Shown here in pieces: positions 8,609-16,342 of a stretch of 64,000 nt of DNA. The stretch covers positions 1 through 64,000 of the forward strand of contig NZ_BAFX01000008.1 in NCBI RefSeq assembly GCF_000308815.1, written 5' to 3'. Below the pieces are notes generated by a model, which did not search any database, had not been told where the DNA came from, and saw only the letters and a program-made list of their open reading frames with translations. Within the stretch, counting starts at the first letter, position 1. Every line of letters begins with the position of its first letter. The stretch is from Nocardia concava NBRC 100430 (GTDB taxonomy: Bacteria > Actinomycetota > Actinomycetes > Mycobacteriales > Mycobacteriaceae). The translations under genes and the position numbers were made by a program.

Positions 8609-9762
8609 CCGCGGAACAGCGGCAGCTGCGCGACGAATTGCGTTCGTACTTCACCGGTCTCGTGACTCCCGCGGAGGAGGCCGAGATGAAGGTGAACCGC
8701 CACGGTGACGCCTACCGGGCGGTGGTCAAGCGCATGGGCCGCGACGGCAAGCTCGGCGTCGGCTGGCCCAAGGAGTACGGCGGGCAGGGCTTCGGGCCGC
8801 TGGAACAGCAGATCTTCTACAACGAGGCGGTCCGGGCCGATGTGCCCGTGCCCCTGGTGACGCTGCTGACCGTCGGCCCGGCCCTGCAGTCCTACGGCAC
8901 CGAGGAGCAGAAGCGGAAGTTCCTGCCCGGAATCCTCACCGGCGACGTGCATTTCGCCATCGGCTACTCCGAGCCGGACGCCGGCACCGACCTGGCGGCG
9001 CTGCGCACCTCCGCGGTGCGCGACGCCAATGGCGACTGGATCGTCAACGGGCAGAAGATCTTCACCACCGGCGCGCACGAGGCAGACTACGTCTGGCTGG
9101 CGGTGCGCACCGGTCCGGTCGAGGCGCGGCACAAGGCGATCACCATCCTGATCGTGGACACCAAGGATCCGGGCTACTCCTGGACCCCGATCATCACCGC
9201 CGACGGCGCACACCACACCAACGCCACCTACTTCGACAATGTCCGCGTGCCCGCGAGCATGATGGTCGGCGAGGAGAACGGCGGCTGGAAGCTGATCACC
9301 ACCCAGCTCAATCACGAGCGGGTGAGCCTGGGTCCGTCCGGCAAGATCGAGCAGCTCTACGAGGCCGTGCGCGAATGGGCGCACAAGCAGGGCGTGCTCG
9401 GCGAGGCCGATGTGCGGCGCACGCTGGGCCGGCTGCACGCCATGACCCGGTTGAACGAGCTGCTGAACTGGCAGGTGGCCTCCAATATGGAGCGCGCCGA
9501 CGCCGATCCGCGCGATGTCATCGCCGACGCCTCGGCGACCAAGGTGTTCTCCACCGAGGCGCTGCAGGAGGCCGGTCGCCTGGCCGAGGAGATCGTGGGC
9601 CGCTTCGGCGACCCGGCCGATCCGGCCACCGCGGACCTACTGGTGTGGCTGGACAAGCGCACCAAGCAGAACCTGGTGGTCACCTTCGGCGGCGGCGTCA
9701 ATGAAGTCATGCGTGAGCTGATCGCCCAGATGGGCCTGCGGCTGCCGCGCGTCCCGCGATAG
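8593..9762 (+). CDS. fadE29: Acyl-CoA dehydrogenase subunit FadE29 (ChsE2)
   Basis: This 389-residue protein is the second subunit of the ChsE1-ChsE2 steroid acyl-CoA dehydrogenase. Family blocks are clear: YSEPDAGTDLAALRTSA, GQKIFTTGAHEADYVWLAVRT, and a C-terminal region in which the usual catalytic Glu segment is altered, consistent with heteromeric steroid enzymes. ATG 8593 was chosen because GGGAG sits 6-10 nt upstream. It lies inside fadE28, giving a 16-nt out-of-frame overlap, which suggests translational coupling and equal subunit amounts. The upstream open frame is not coding. Confidence 0.93.
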   Translation: MFIELTAEQRQLRDELRSYFTGLVTPAEEAEMKVNRHGDAYRAVVKRMGRDGKLGVGWPKEYGGQGFGPLEQQIFYNEAVRADVPVPLVTLLTVGPALQSYGTEEQKRKFLPGILTGDVHFAIGYSEPDAGTDLAALRTSAVRDANGDWIVNGQKIFTTGAHEADYVWLAVRTGPVEARHKAITILIVDTKDPGYSWTPIITADGAHHTNATYFDNVRVPASMMVGEENGGWKLITTQLNHERVSLGPSGKIEQLYEAVREWAHKQGVLGEADVRRTLGRLHAMTRLNELLNWQVASNMERADADPRDVIADASATKVFSTEALQEAGRLAEEIVGRFGDPADPATADLLVWLDKRTKQNLVVTFGGGVNEVMRELIAQMGLRLPRVPR

Positions 9763-9774
9763 GAGAAGTTCAGC

Positions 9775-10740
9775 GTGACAAAGAGTTTCACGGCCGAGGA
9801 GATTCGCGACGGCCTGGAGAAGATCAAGGCCGACGGTGAGTCCGCGCCACGCGCGGGGCGGGATCCGATCAATCAGCCCATGATCAACAACTGGGTCGAG
9901 GCCCTGGGCGACGCCAACCCGATCTACGTGGACGAGGCCGCCGCCAAGGCCGCCGGGCATCCCGGGATCGTGGCCCCGCCCGCCATGGCGCAGGTGTGGA
10001 CCATGCTGGGGCTGGGCGGAATTCGCGCCGACGACGACCCGATGACGCGGACCAACGAGCTGTTCGACGCGGCCGGGTTCACCTCGGTGGTCGCCACCAA
10101 CTGCGAGCAGGTCTACCACCGCTACCTGGAGCTCGGCGAGCAGGTGACCGTGCGGACCAGCATCGGTGACATCGTGGGCCCCAAGAAGACCGGGCTCGGC
10201 GACGGGTGGTTCACCACCTACCTCACCAACTGGTACGTGGGTGAGGAGCTGGTCACCGAGATGAAGTTCCGGATGCTCAAGTTCGCGCCCGGCACCGGAA
10301 AGACGGCCGCGCCCAAGGAATCCGGCGATGTCTCGGCCGAGGATCTGGCCAAGCGCGTGCGGCCGACGGTCTCCAAGGACACCGAGTTCTTCTGGGACGG
10401 CGTGAAACTCGGCGAGCTGCGCATCCAGCAGCGGCCCGACGGCTCGCTGCAGCACCCGCCGGTTCCGGCGATCTGGAAGCACCACAGCGAGCAGAGCGAT
10501 TACGTCGTGGCCTCGGGCCGCGGCACCGTGTTCAGCTTCGTGGTGCACCATGCGCCGCGCGTGCCGGGGCGGCAGCTGCCGTATGTGATCGCCCTGGTCG
10601 AGCTGGAGGAGGGCGTCCGCATGCTCGGTGAGCTGACCGGGATCGACCCGTCCGAGGTCGAGGTCGGCCTGCCCGTCGAGGTCGGCTTCCTGAAGCTCGA
10701 CGACGACAACACCGTGCCCTACTGGAAGGCCGTGAAGTGA
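9775..10740 (+). CDS. chsH2: MaoC-like hydratase / DUF35 protein ChsH2
   Basis: This 321-residue two-domain protein acts twice in side-chain removal. The N-terminal MaoC-like hotdog domain (about 1-180, with YVDEAAAKAAGHPGIVAPPAMA) pairs with ChsH1 to hydrate the enoyl-CoA. The C-terminal DUF35 OB-fold domain (about 205-320, HPPVPAIW then SGRGTVFSFVVHHAP) binds Ltp2 for the retro-aldol step. No CxxC pair is visible ahead of the HPPVPA motif, so the zinc ribbon found in many DUF35 proteins looks absent. AGGAGAAG precedes the GTG start. Its stop overlaps chsH1 by 4 nt (GTGA). Confidence 0.94.
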   Translation: MTKSFTAEEIRDGLEKIKADGESAPRAGRDPINQPMINNWVEALGDANPIYVDEAAAKAAGHPGIVAPPAMAQVWTMLGLGGIRADDDPMTRTNELFDAAGFTSVVATNCEQVYHRYLELGEQVTVRTSIGDIVGPKKTGLGDGWFTTYLTNWYVGEELVTEMKFRMLKFAPGTGKTAAPKESGDVSAEDLAKRVRPTVSKDTEFFWDGVKLGELRIQQRPDGSLQHPPVPAIWKHHSEQSDYVVASGRGTVFSFVVHHAPRVPGRQLPYVIALVELEEGVRMLGELTGIDPSEVEVGLPVEVGFLKLDDDNTVPYWKAVK

Positions 10741-11150
10741 CCACAGTCGAACTCTCGGCCGTTCAGGTCGGAACCACCCTGCCGGAGTTGGTGATTCACG
10801 CCGACGCCACCTTCATCATCTCGACGGCGCTGGCCACCCGCGATTTCCAGGACGTACACCACGACCGCGACAAGGCGGTGGCGCGCGGGTCCAAGGACAT
10901 CTTCGTCAATATCCTCACCGACACCGGTCTGGTGCAGCGGTTCGTGACGGATTGGGCGGGGCCGACGGCCCGCGTGAAGTCCATCGCGCTGCGGTTGGGC
11001 GTGCCGCTGTACGCGGGCGATACCCTCACCCTGACCGGCACGGTCTCGGCCGTCGAGGGCGCCGACGTCACCATCGACGTGGTCGGCAAGGACTCGCTGG
11101 GCGACCACATCACGGCGAAAGCCGTTATCTCCCTGGAGGAGTCGAAGTGA
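10737..11150 (+). CDS. chsH1: MaoC-like enoyl-CoA hydratase subunit ChsH1
   Basis: This 137-residue single hotdog-fold protein carries the hydratase signature RDFQDVHHDRDKAVARGSKDIFVN, with the catalytic Asp/His pair of MaoC-type hydratases. With the MaoC domain of ChsH2 it hydrates the 17(20)-unsaturated CoA ester of the three-carbon side chain. It starts with GTG overlapping the chsH2 stop and ends overlapping the ltp2 start, 4 nt each, so three partners of one machine are translationally coupled. Length and order match Rv3541c. Confidence 0.94.
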   Translation: MTTVELSAVQVGTTLPELVIHADATFIISTALATRDFQDVHHDRDKAVARGSKDIFVNILTDTGLVQRFVTDWAGPTARVKSIALRLGVPLYAGDTLTLTGTVSAVEGADVTIDVVGKDSLGDHITAKAVISLEESK

Positions 11151-12322
11151 CCGAGCTGAGCCGCAAGGCAGCGATCGTCGGCATCGGCGCGACCGACTTC
11201 TCGAAGGACTCCGGCCGCAGTGAACTGCGGCTGGCCGCCGAGGCCGTCACCGCCGCACTCGCCGACGCGGGCCTCACGCCCGCCGACGTGGACGGTCTGA
11301 CGACGTTCACCATGGACACCAACACCCAGGCCGCGGTCGCGCGCGCCACCGGTATCCCGTCCCTGAAGTTCTTCAGCAACATCCCCTTCGGCGGTGGCGC
11401 GGCCGCCGCGACCGTGCAGCACGCCGCCATGGCGGTGGCGACCGGCATCGCGGATGTCGTTGTGGCCTACCGGGCCTTCAACGAGCGCTCCGGAAACCGC
11501 TTCGGCCAGTTCGCGACTCACCTCGCGACCGGCAACCCGAGCTCCTCGGGCGTGGACAACGCGTTCTCCTACACCCACGGCCTGGGCACCCCGGCCGCCC
11601 AGGTGGCCATGGTGGCGCGGCGCTACATGCACGTATACGGTGCGCGCAGTGAGGATTTCGGCCGGGTGGCGGTCGCCGACCGCAAGCACGCGGCGGTGAA
11701 TCCGGCGGCCCACTTCTACGGCAAGCCGATCACCCTCGAAGAGCACCAGGCCTCGCGCTGGATCGCGGAGCCGCTGCACCTGCTGGACTGCTGCCAGGAG
11801 ACCGACGGCGGCGTGGCCATCGTGGTCACCTCCGCCGAGCGCGCCAAGGACCTCCCGAACAAGCCCGCGCTGATCGCCGGCGCCGCACAGGGTTCCGGCG
11901 CGGACCAGTACGTCATGACCAGCTACTACCGGGACGCCATGACCGGCCTCCCGGAAATGGGCCTGGTCGGCGACCAACTGTGGTCCCAGTCCGGCCTCCG
12001 CCCGGAGGACATGCAGGCGGGCATCCTCTACGACCACTTCACCCCGTTCGTCCTCATGCAGCTCGAGGAGCTCGGTTTCTGCGGTCGCGGCGAGGCCAAG
12101 GACTTCATCGCCGACGGCGCCATCGAGATCGGCGGCAGGCTGCCGTTGAACACCCACGGCGGCCAGCTGGGTGAGGCCTACATCCACGGCATGAACGGGA
12201 TTGCCGAGGGCGTGCGCCAGATTCGCGGCACCTCCGTGAATCAGGTGCAGGGCCTGGAGAACATCGTGGTCACCGCCGGCACCGGCGTCCCGACCTCGGG
12301 TCTGGTGCTCACCAGCAACTAG
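11147..12322 (+). CDS. ltp2: Steroid side-chain retro-aldolase Ltp2 (thiolase-like fold)
   Basis: This 391-residue thiolase-superfamily protein cleaves the hydroxylated three-carbon side chain, releasing androst-4-ene-3,17-dione and propionyl-CoA in complex with the ChsH2 DUF35 domain. Seen: thiolase-like N-terminus AAIVGIGATDFSKDSGRSE, and the C-terminal LNTHGGQLGEAYIHGMNG, where true thiolases have GHPLG. That change and the non-canonical nucleophile region fit an aldolase. GTG 11147 follows GGAGGAG and overlaps the chsH1 stop. It is the last steroid gene of this operon. Confidence 0.93.
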   Translation: MTELSRKAAIVGIGATDFSKDSGRSELRLAAEAVTAALADAGLTPADVDGLTTFTMDTNTQAAVARATGIPSLKFFSNIPFGGGAAAATVQHAAMAVATGIADVVVAYRAFNERSGNRFGQFATHLATGNPSSSGVDNAFSYTHGLGTPAAQVAMVARRYMHVYGARSEDFGRVAVADRKHAAVNPAAHFYGKPITLEEHQASRWIAEPLHLLDCCQETDGGVAIVVTSAERAKDLPNKPALIAGAAQGSGADQYVMTSYYRDAMTGLPEMGLVGDQLWSQSGLRPEDMQAGILYDHFTPFVLMQLEELGFCGRGEAKDFIADGAIEIGGRLPLNTHGGQLGEAYIHGMNGIAEGVRQIRGTSVNQVQGLENIVVTAGTGVPTSGLVLTSN

Positions 12323-12340
12323 ATCCATAGAATCGGCGCC

Positions 12341-13186
12341 GTGACCGAGATGCCTGAAATGGGAGAGTTCCTGCGGTCGCGGCGCGCCCGGCTGCGCCCC
12401 GAGGAGCTCGGGCTTCCGGTCTGGGGGCGGCGCCGGGTGCCGGGTCTGCGGCGCGAGGAGGTCGCGCAGCTGGCCGGGGTGAGCGTCGAGTATTACGTGC
12501 GGCTGGAACAGGGCCGGGCCGAGGCGGTGTCGGAGGGCATTGTCGCCGCCATCGCCACGGCCCTGCGCCTGACCGAGGACGAGCGGCGGCACCTGCACAA
12601 TTTGGCCCGGCCGCCGCGTTCGTTGTCGCGGGCGGGCGGGCCGCTGCGGCCCGGGCTGCGGCAGCTGCTCGACTCGATGACGCGTACGCCCGCCTATATC
12701 GTCGGGCATCACACCGACATCCTGGGCTGGAACGCGGCCGCGGTCGCGCTGTTCGGTATCGATTTCGCGGAACTCGCGGAGGCGGAACGGAATTGGATGC
12801 GGCTGGTGTTCTTCGACCCGGAGATTCGGGCGCTCACCGGCGACAGCTGGCCGACCATCGCCGGGCACATTGCCGCGGACATGCGGTTGCGGGCCAGCCA
12901 TCGGCCCGATGATCCGGAGTTGCGGGCCTTGCTGGGCGAGATGAACGAGCGCAGCCCGGAATTCCGGGAGTTCTGGGAGACCCACGAGGTCAACGATTTT
13001 CAGTACGGTCGCTATCTGCTGCGCCACCCCCTTGTCGGCGAGCTGCACCTGGATTACGAATTGCTGGATGTCCCGGGGGATCCCGGGGTGCGGGCGATCG
13101 TGACCTATACCGCTGCGCCGGGAACCGATTCGGAGCGAGCGCTGGACGCCGTGCTGGCGGCGAGCACCTCGGTGGCCAGGCGGTGA
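12341..13186 (+). CDS. XRE-family regulator with MmyB-like ligand-binding domain
   Basis: This 281-residue protein has an N-terminal helix-turn-helix (about 8-85) with the sequence RVPGLRREEVAQLAGVSVEYYVRLEQGR, typical of the large actinobacterial MmyB-like group. The C-terminal PAS-like MmyB domain (about 105-275; TPAYIVGHHTDILGWNAAAVALFG) may bind a fatty-acid-like ligand. Members often control an adjacent oxidoreductase; here the convergent luciferase-like gene is a candidate target. It begins 18 nt after ltp2 and may be partly co-transcribed. Its 3' end overlaps the opposing gene by 82 nt. Target and ligand are unknown. Confidence 0.88.
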   Translation: MTEMPEMGEFLRSRRARLRPEELGLPVWGRRRVPGLRREEVAQLAGVSVEYYVRLEQGRAEAVSEGIVAAIATALRLTEDERRHLHNLARPPRSLSRAGGPLRPGLRQLLDSMTRTPAYIVGHHTDILGWNAAAVALFGIDFAELAEAERNWMRLVFFDPEIRALTGDSWPTIAGHIAADMRLRASHRPDDPELRALLGEMNERSPEFREFWETHEVNDFQYGRYLLRHPLVGELHLDYELLDVPGDPGVRAIVTYTAAPGTDSERALDAVLAASTSVARR

Positions 13187-14109
13187 AGCTGGTCGTCCAG
13201 GCGGTCGGGTGGGAACAGCCATAGGCCGAGGGAATTCGCGCCGGAGGCGAGGAGCTCGTCGAGGCGGGTGCGTACCTGGTCGGGGGTTCCCGCCACCGCG
13301 AATTCGTCGATCCAGGCATCCTCGACCGTGAGTTCTTCGGCGGGCGCGAGCGCGGCGACGGCGGTTCGTATCTCCTTGGCGTACGGAGATTTTCCGATCA
13401 GGGCGGACTCCGATTCGGCTTGCAGGAACATCCCTACGGCAGCGCGGACCGCGTCTCGCGCCGCGCGCTCGTCATCGTCGATGGCGGTGAGGGCGAAGGC
13501 CGTGACAGGGGTGTGGCGGGGGAGCAGCTCTCGCACCCAGCGCACATAGGCGGGTCCGGCGAGGACGGAAAGCAGGACGCCGTCGGCCTTTTCGCCTGCC
13601 AGGCGCAGGCCGCGCGCGTTGACCGCGCCGATCCACAGTTCCGGCGGGAGACCGGGCGGGAAGCTGAGCCGGATATCGGACAGGACGTGCGTGCCGGTCT
13701 CGCGGTCGACCACCTCGCCCGCGAGCAGTTCGCGCAGGACATCGGCGGTTTCGCCGAGTGCGGTCAGCGGGCGCGGCGGCAGCAGTCCCATCTGTTCGAG
13801 CCAGCCTCGGTTGCCGAGTCCGATGCCCGCGCGGACCCGGCCGGGATAGGTGCGGGCCAGCCCGGCGAGTTCCATGGCCAGAATGGCCGGGTGCCTGGTG
13901 GCGATGCTGGCCAGGCCGAGCCCGGCGGGGATCTCGCGGGTGGCGGCCAGCAGCTGGGTGAGGCCGGACAGGCCGCCGGTGAAGAAGCAGTCCTCGGAGA
14001 ACCAGAGCTCGCCGAGGCCGAGGCGTTCGGCCAGGGTCGCGCCCGCGGTGAGCTGTTCGGGCGGGGTCAGGCTGCCGAAGACGATGCCGATCTTGTTGGA
14101 AGGGATCAT
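13105..14109 (-). CDS. Luciferase-like (LLM class) flavin- or F420-dependent oxidoreductase
   Basis: This 334-residue protein has the TIM-barrel signature of the luciferase-like superfamily: NKIGIVFGSL at the N-terminus, LGLGELWFSEDCF, PAGLGLASIATRHPAILAMELAGLARTYPGRVRAGIGLGNRGW, and AGTPDQVRTRLDELLASGA near the end. Many actinobacterial members use F420, but the cofactor and substrate cannot be read here. ATG 14109 begins at the conserved barrel strand; there is no strong ribosome-binding site, and the open frame continues upstream only as antisense of another gene. It is convergent with, and overlaps, the XRE/MmyB gene. Confidence 0.85.
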   Translation of the reverse strand: MIPSNKIGIVFGSLTPPEQLTAGATLAERLGLGELWFSEDCFFTGGLSGLTQLLAATREIPAGLGLASIATRHPAILAMELAGLARTYPGRVRAGIGLGNRGWLEQMGLLPPRPLTALGETADVLRELLAGEVVDRETGTHVLSDIRLSFPPGLPPELWIGAVNARGLRLAGEKADGVLLSVLAGPAYVRWVRELLPRHTPVTAFALTAIDDDERAARDAVRAAVGMFLQAESESALIGKSPYAKEIRTAVAALAPAEELTVEDAWIDEFAVAGTPDQVRTRLDELLASGANSLGLWLFPPDRLDDQLHRLATEVLAASTASSARSESVPGAAV

Positions 14110-14233
14110 GTTCCGAGTCAACCGGGCAGTGTGTCCACTTATTCCGAAGAGGCTGCGGCTGGGCAAGATTCGGCGGCGGGAAAGGTCGGCGGCGTAGATT
14201 GGGGCGCACTGCCTTGTGGGGAAAGGGGTCGAC

Positions 14234-14557
14234 ATGACCTTGCGAGAACGGCTGAACGAATTGCCGGCGATGGGGAGCGCGCTGGTGTACGGCGAACCGC
14301 ACGAGACTCCCGATGGCACCACGATCATTACGGTGTCCGCTGTGAATCCCTGGCGTGGAGCACGGCCGGTCGGGGTGTTCGTGGTGCATCAGGGGGAGGT
14401 CAAGTGGGAAGCCGCCGTCGACTCCTCGCTGATCGCGATCATCGGTGTGACCACCGGACTGATCGCGGCGACGCTGGGGACGCTGGCTGTTCTCAAGAGT
14501 CCGCCCTGGCCGAACATGCGCTTCTGGGACGTCCGCTACCGGCAGCAGATCAAGTAG
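14234..14557 (+). CDS. Small membrane-anchored protein of unknown function, GerW-like N-terminus
   Basis: This 107-residue protein was not firmly recognised. Residues 1-60 include ALVYGEPHETPDGTTIITVSAV, loosely recalling the GxP...GTTIIPVS pattern of GerW/YtfJ-family proteins; that resemblance is weak. A probable transmembrane helix follows at about residues 63-86 (SSLIAIIGVTTGLIAATLGTL) and a short basic tail ends the chain. ATG 14234 was preferred over an upstream GTG because AAAGGGG lies at good spacing. It is convergent with the TetR gene, overlapping it by 8 nt. Confidence 0.65.
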   Translation: MTLRERLNELPAMGSALVYGEPHETPDGTTIITVSAVNPWRGARPVGVFVVHQGEVKWEAAVDSSLIAIIGVTTGLIAATLGTLAVLKSPPWPNMRFWDVRYRQQIK

Positions 14558-15158
14558 CGGTCCGGAACTGAGCGGCCAGCGCGGCCGCCAGTTGATTCAC
14601 GCTCTTCGCGGTGCCCGGCGCGAGTCCGGCGCGGGCACCGGCGAAGCGGTCGAAGACCAGGCCCTCGATGACCGCGATGAAATCGGCGGCGGCCGTGGCC
14701 GGGTCGGGTGCGCCGAGGGTCTCGAACAGGGTGGTCGCGTGCCGGTGCGAGAACAGGCAGCCGACGAGTTTCGCGTGCAGTTCGGTATCGCCGAGCAAGT
14801 CGACGATGAGCGCGTGCCGGGTGATCAGATGGTTGCGGCGTTGCGCCAGTAGGCGGTCCAGCTGACTCGCGACCTCGTGTGCGAGTTGATCCGGGTCGAT
14901 CTCGCCGTCTGCTTTCGCCCTGCCCTTCGGTTCGGCCTGCGCCGCCGTGAAATCCGCGCGTGAACGAGTGGCGATGCGTTCCACGATGCCCTCGATCAGT
15001 GCCCGCTTGGTGCGGAAGTAATAGGACGTCGATCCGGCGGGCAGGTCCAGCGCGGTATCCAGTGCGCGGTGCGTGAGAGCCCGAAGTCCCTGGGCGGCAA
15101 TGAGATCGATGGCGCTGTCCACGATGAGGCTGCGTCGATCGTTTGTGGGAGTGCTCAC
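14550..15158 (-). CDS. TetR-family transcriptional regulator, divergent from zapE
   Basis: This 202-residue protein has an N-terminal TetR helix-turn-helix (about 8-55: RRSLIVDSAIDLIAAQGLRALTHRALD, then GSTSYYFRTKRALIEG) and a C-terminal ligand domain of the TetR_C class (DFIAVIEGLVFDRFAG). GTG start 15158. The intergenic DNA up to zapE carries five repeated half-sites of the form CTCTAC/GTAGAG, almost certainly its operators, so it probably represses itself and zapE. The inducer is unknown. Confidence 0.88.
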   Translation of the reverse strand: MSTPTNDRRSLIVDSAIDLIAAQGLRALTHRALDTALDLPAGSTSYYFRTKRALIEGIVERIATRSRADFTAAQAEPKGRAKADGEIDPDQLAHEVASQLDRLLAQRRNHLITRHALIVDLLGDTELHAKLVGCLFSHRHATTLFETLGAPDPATAAADFIAVIEGLVFDRFAGARAGLAPGTAKSVNQLAAALAAQFRTAT

Positions 15159-15162
15159 CTTT

Positions 15163-15224
15163 GATCCTCTACGGCTTCGAGATCCTCTACAACTATAGAG
15201 GAAGCTCTACAGCAGTAGAGGATC
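15163..15224. promoter_or_regulatory. Operator array between tetR and zapE
   Basis: Five half-sites occur in 62 bp: GATCCTCTAC at 15163 and 15181, its inverted form TATAGAGGA at 15194, GCTCTAC at 15204 and GTAGAGGATC at 15215. They form palindromes CCTCTA-n6-TAGAGG (15184-15201) and CTCTAC-n4-GTAGAG (15205-15220). The array starts 5 bp from the tetR start and touches the zapE ribosome-binding site. Confidence 0.8.
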
Positions 15225-15236
15225 GAGGAGGTTGTG

Positions 15237-16205
15237 ATGGAAGCGCCGGAGATCGTGCTCGATTCGGACCAGCAGCGTGCCGCCGAGCGTTTGGACGCCA
15301 TCGCCTCGCGACTGGGTAAGCGGTGGCAGTTCCGGAATCGCGCGAAGGCCGCGCGCGGCCTGTACCTCTGGGGCGGTCCGGGTCGCGGCAAGACCATGCT
15401 GATGAATCGCTTCTTCGCCGCGGTGCCCTCGAATCGCAAGCGGCGCTATCACTTTCACGAGTTCTTCGCGCGTTTGAACGCGGGCATCCACGAGTACGGG
15501 GCCATCGACGCCTCGGCGGCCGCGCTGCTGGGCGATGCGGAGCTGATCTGCTTCGACGAATTCCATGTGCACGACTCCGGTGACGCACGGCTGGTCTCCC
15601 GGCTGCTGGATCTGCTGTTCGCCCGGCACATCACGCTCGTGGTCACCTCCAACTACCCGCCCGAGCGGCTGCTGCCGAATCCGTACATGCACGCCATGTT
15701 CGTGCCGACGATCGAGCGGATCCTCGAGCACCTGGACGTGGTGTCGGTGAACGGGCCGCGGGACTATCGCACGCTGAGCGAGCGGCACACCGGCTTCGCG
15801 GCCGGGCATTACGTGGTCGGGCAGTGCGAGGTGAGCGGCACGGTCGAGCTGCCCGTCGCGCATCGCATGCTGCACGCCCGGGCGCTCGAGAACGGCGAGC
15901 TGACCGTCGATTTCGCCGAGCTGTGCGGAATCCCGGTGTCGGCGGCCGATTTCCTCGAGCTCACCCGCGAGATCCGCACGTGGGTCGTGTGCGAGGTGCC
16001 GCCCCTGGGTACGGTACCGCCGGACTGGGCGATGCGGTTCGTGAATCTGGTCGACGTGCTCTACGACGCGGACCTGGAACTGTCGATCTTCGCCGAGGTG
16101 CCACTGGCCGAATTGGGCGGCGAGATAGCGCTGGTCCCCGACCTCTACCGCACCCTGAGCCGCCTCGGTGAGCTCGCCGAACCGGTAAACCTCGAGTCCC
16201 GATAG
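15237..16205 (+). CDS. zapE: ZapE/AFG1-family AAA ATPase
   Basis: This 322-residue P-loop ATPase belongs to the AFG1/ZapE family, which in proteobacteria acts in cell division and in mitochondria in respiratory-complex quality control. Visible motifs are Walker A GGPGRGKTML (about residues 45-55), the family block FHEFFARLNAG, Walker B LICFDEFHVHD, sensor VVTSNYPPERLLPNPYMH, and EIRTWVVCEVPPLG near the end. ATG 15237 was chosen over GTG 15234 because GAGGAGG is better spaced. It is divergent from a TetR gene with shared operators, so expression appears inducible. Its actinobacterial role is not established. Confidence 0.9.
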   Translation: MEAPEIVLDSDQQRAAERLDAIASRLGKRWQFRNRAKAARGLYLWGGPGRGKTMLMNRFFAAVPSNRKRRYHFHEFFARLNAGIHEYGAIDASAAALLGDAELICFDEFHVHDSGDARLVSRLLDLLFARHITLVVTSNYPPERLLPNPYMHAMFVPTIERILEHLDVVSVNGPRDYRTLSERHTGFAAGHYVVGQCEVSGTVELPVAHRMLHARALENGELTVDFAELCGIPVSAADFLELTREIRTWVVCEVPPLGTVPPDWAMRFVNLVDVLYDADLELSIFAEVPLAELGGEIALVPDLYRTLSRLGELAEPVNLESR

Positions 16206-16342
16206 CCGTTCGGCGAAGCTCCGGTGAACTCGCCGACTTGATCGACGCGCACGGTTCACGTGCCGTCAACGCGGTCGGTGCCGTGCGTTGCGGGCGGCTT
16301 CCTACCGTGGCGTCAGGAGCTGCACCGAACCGGAGGGGACCG

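Noticed and set aside
10796..13222. Minus-strand ORF of 808 codons
   Set aside because: Runs antisense through chsH1, ltp2 and the XRE gene; no domain and no ribosome-binding site.
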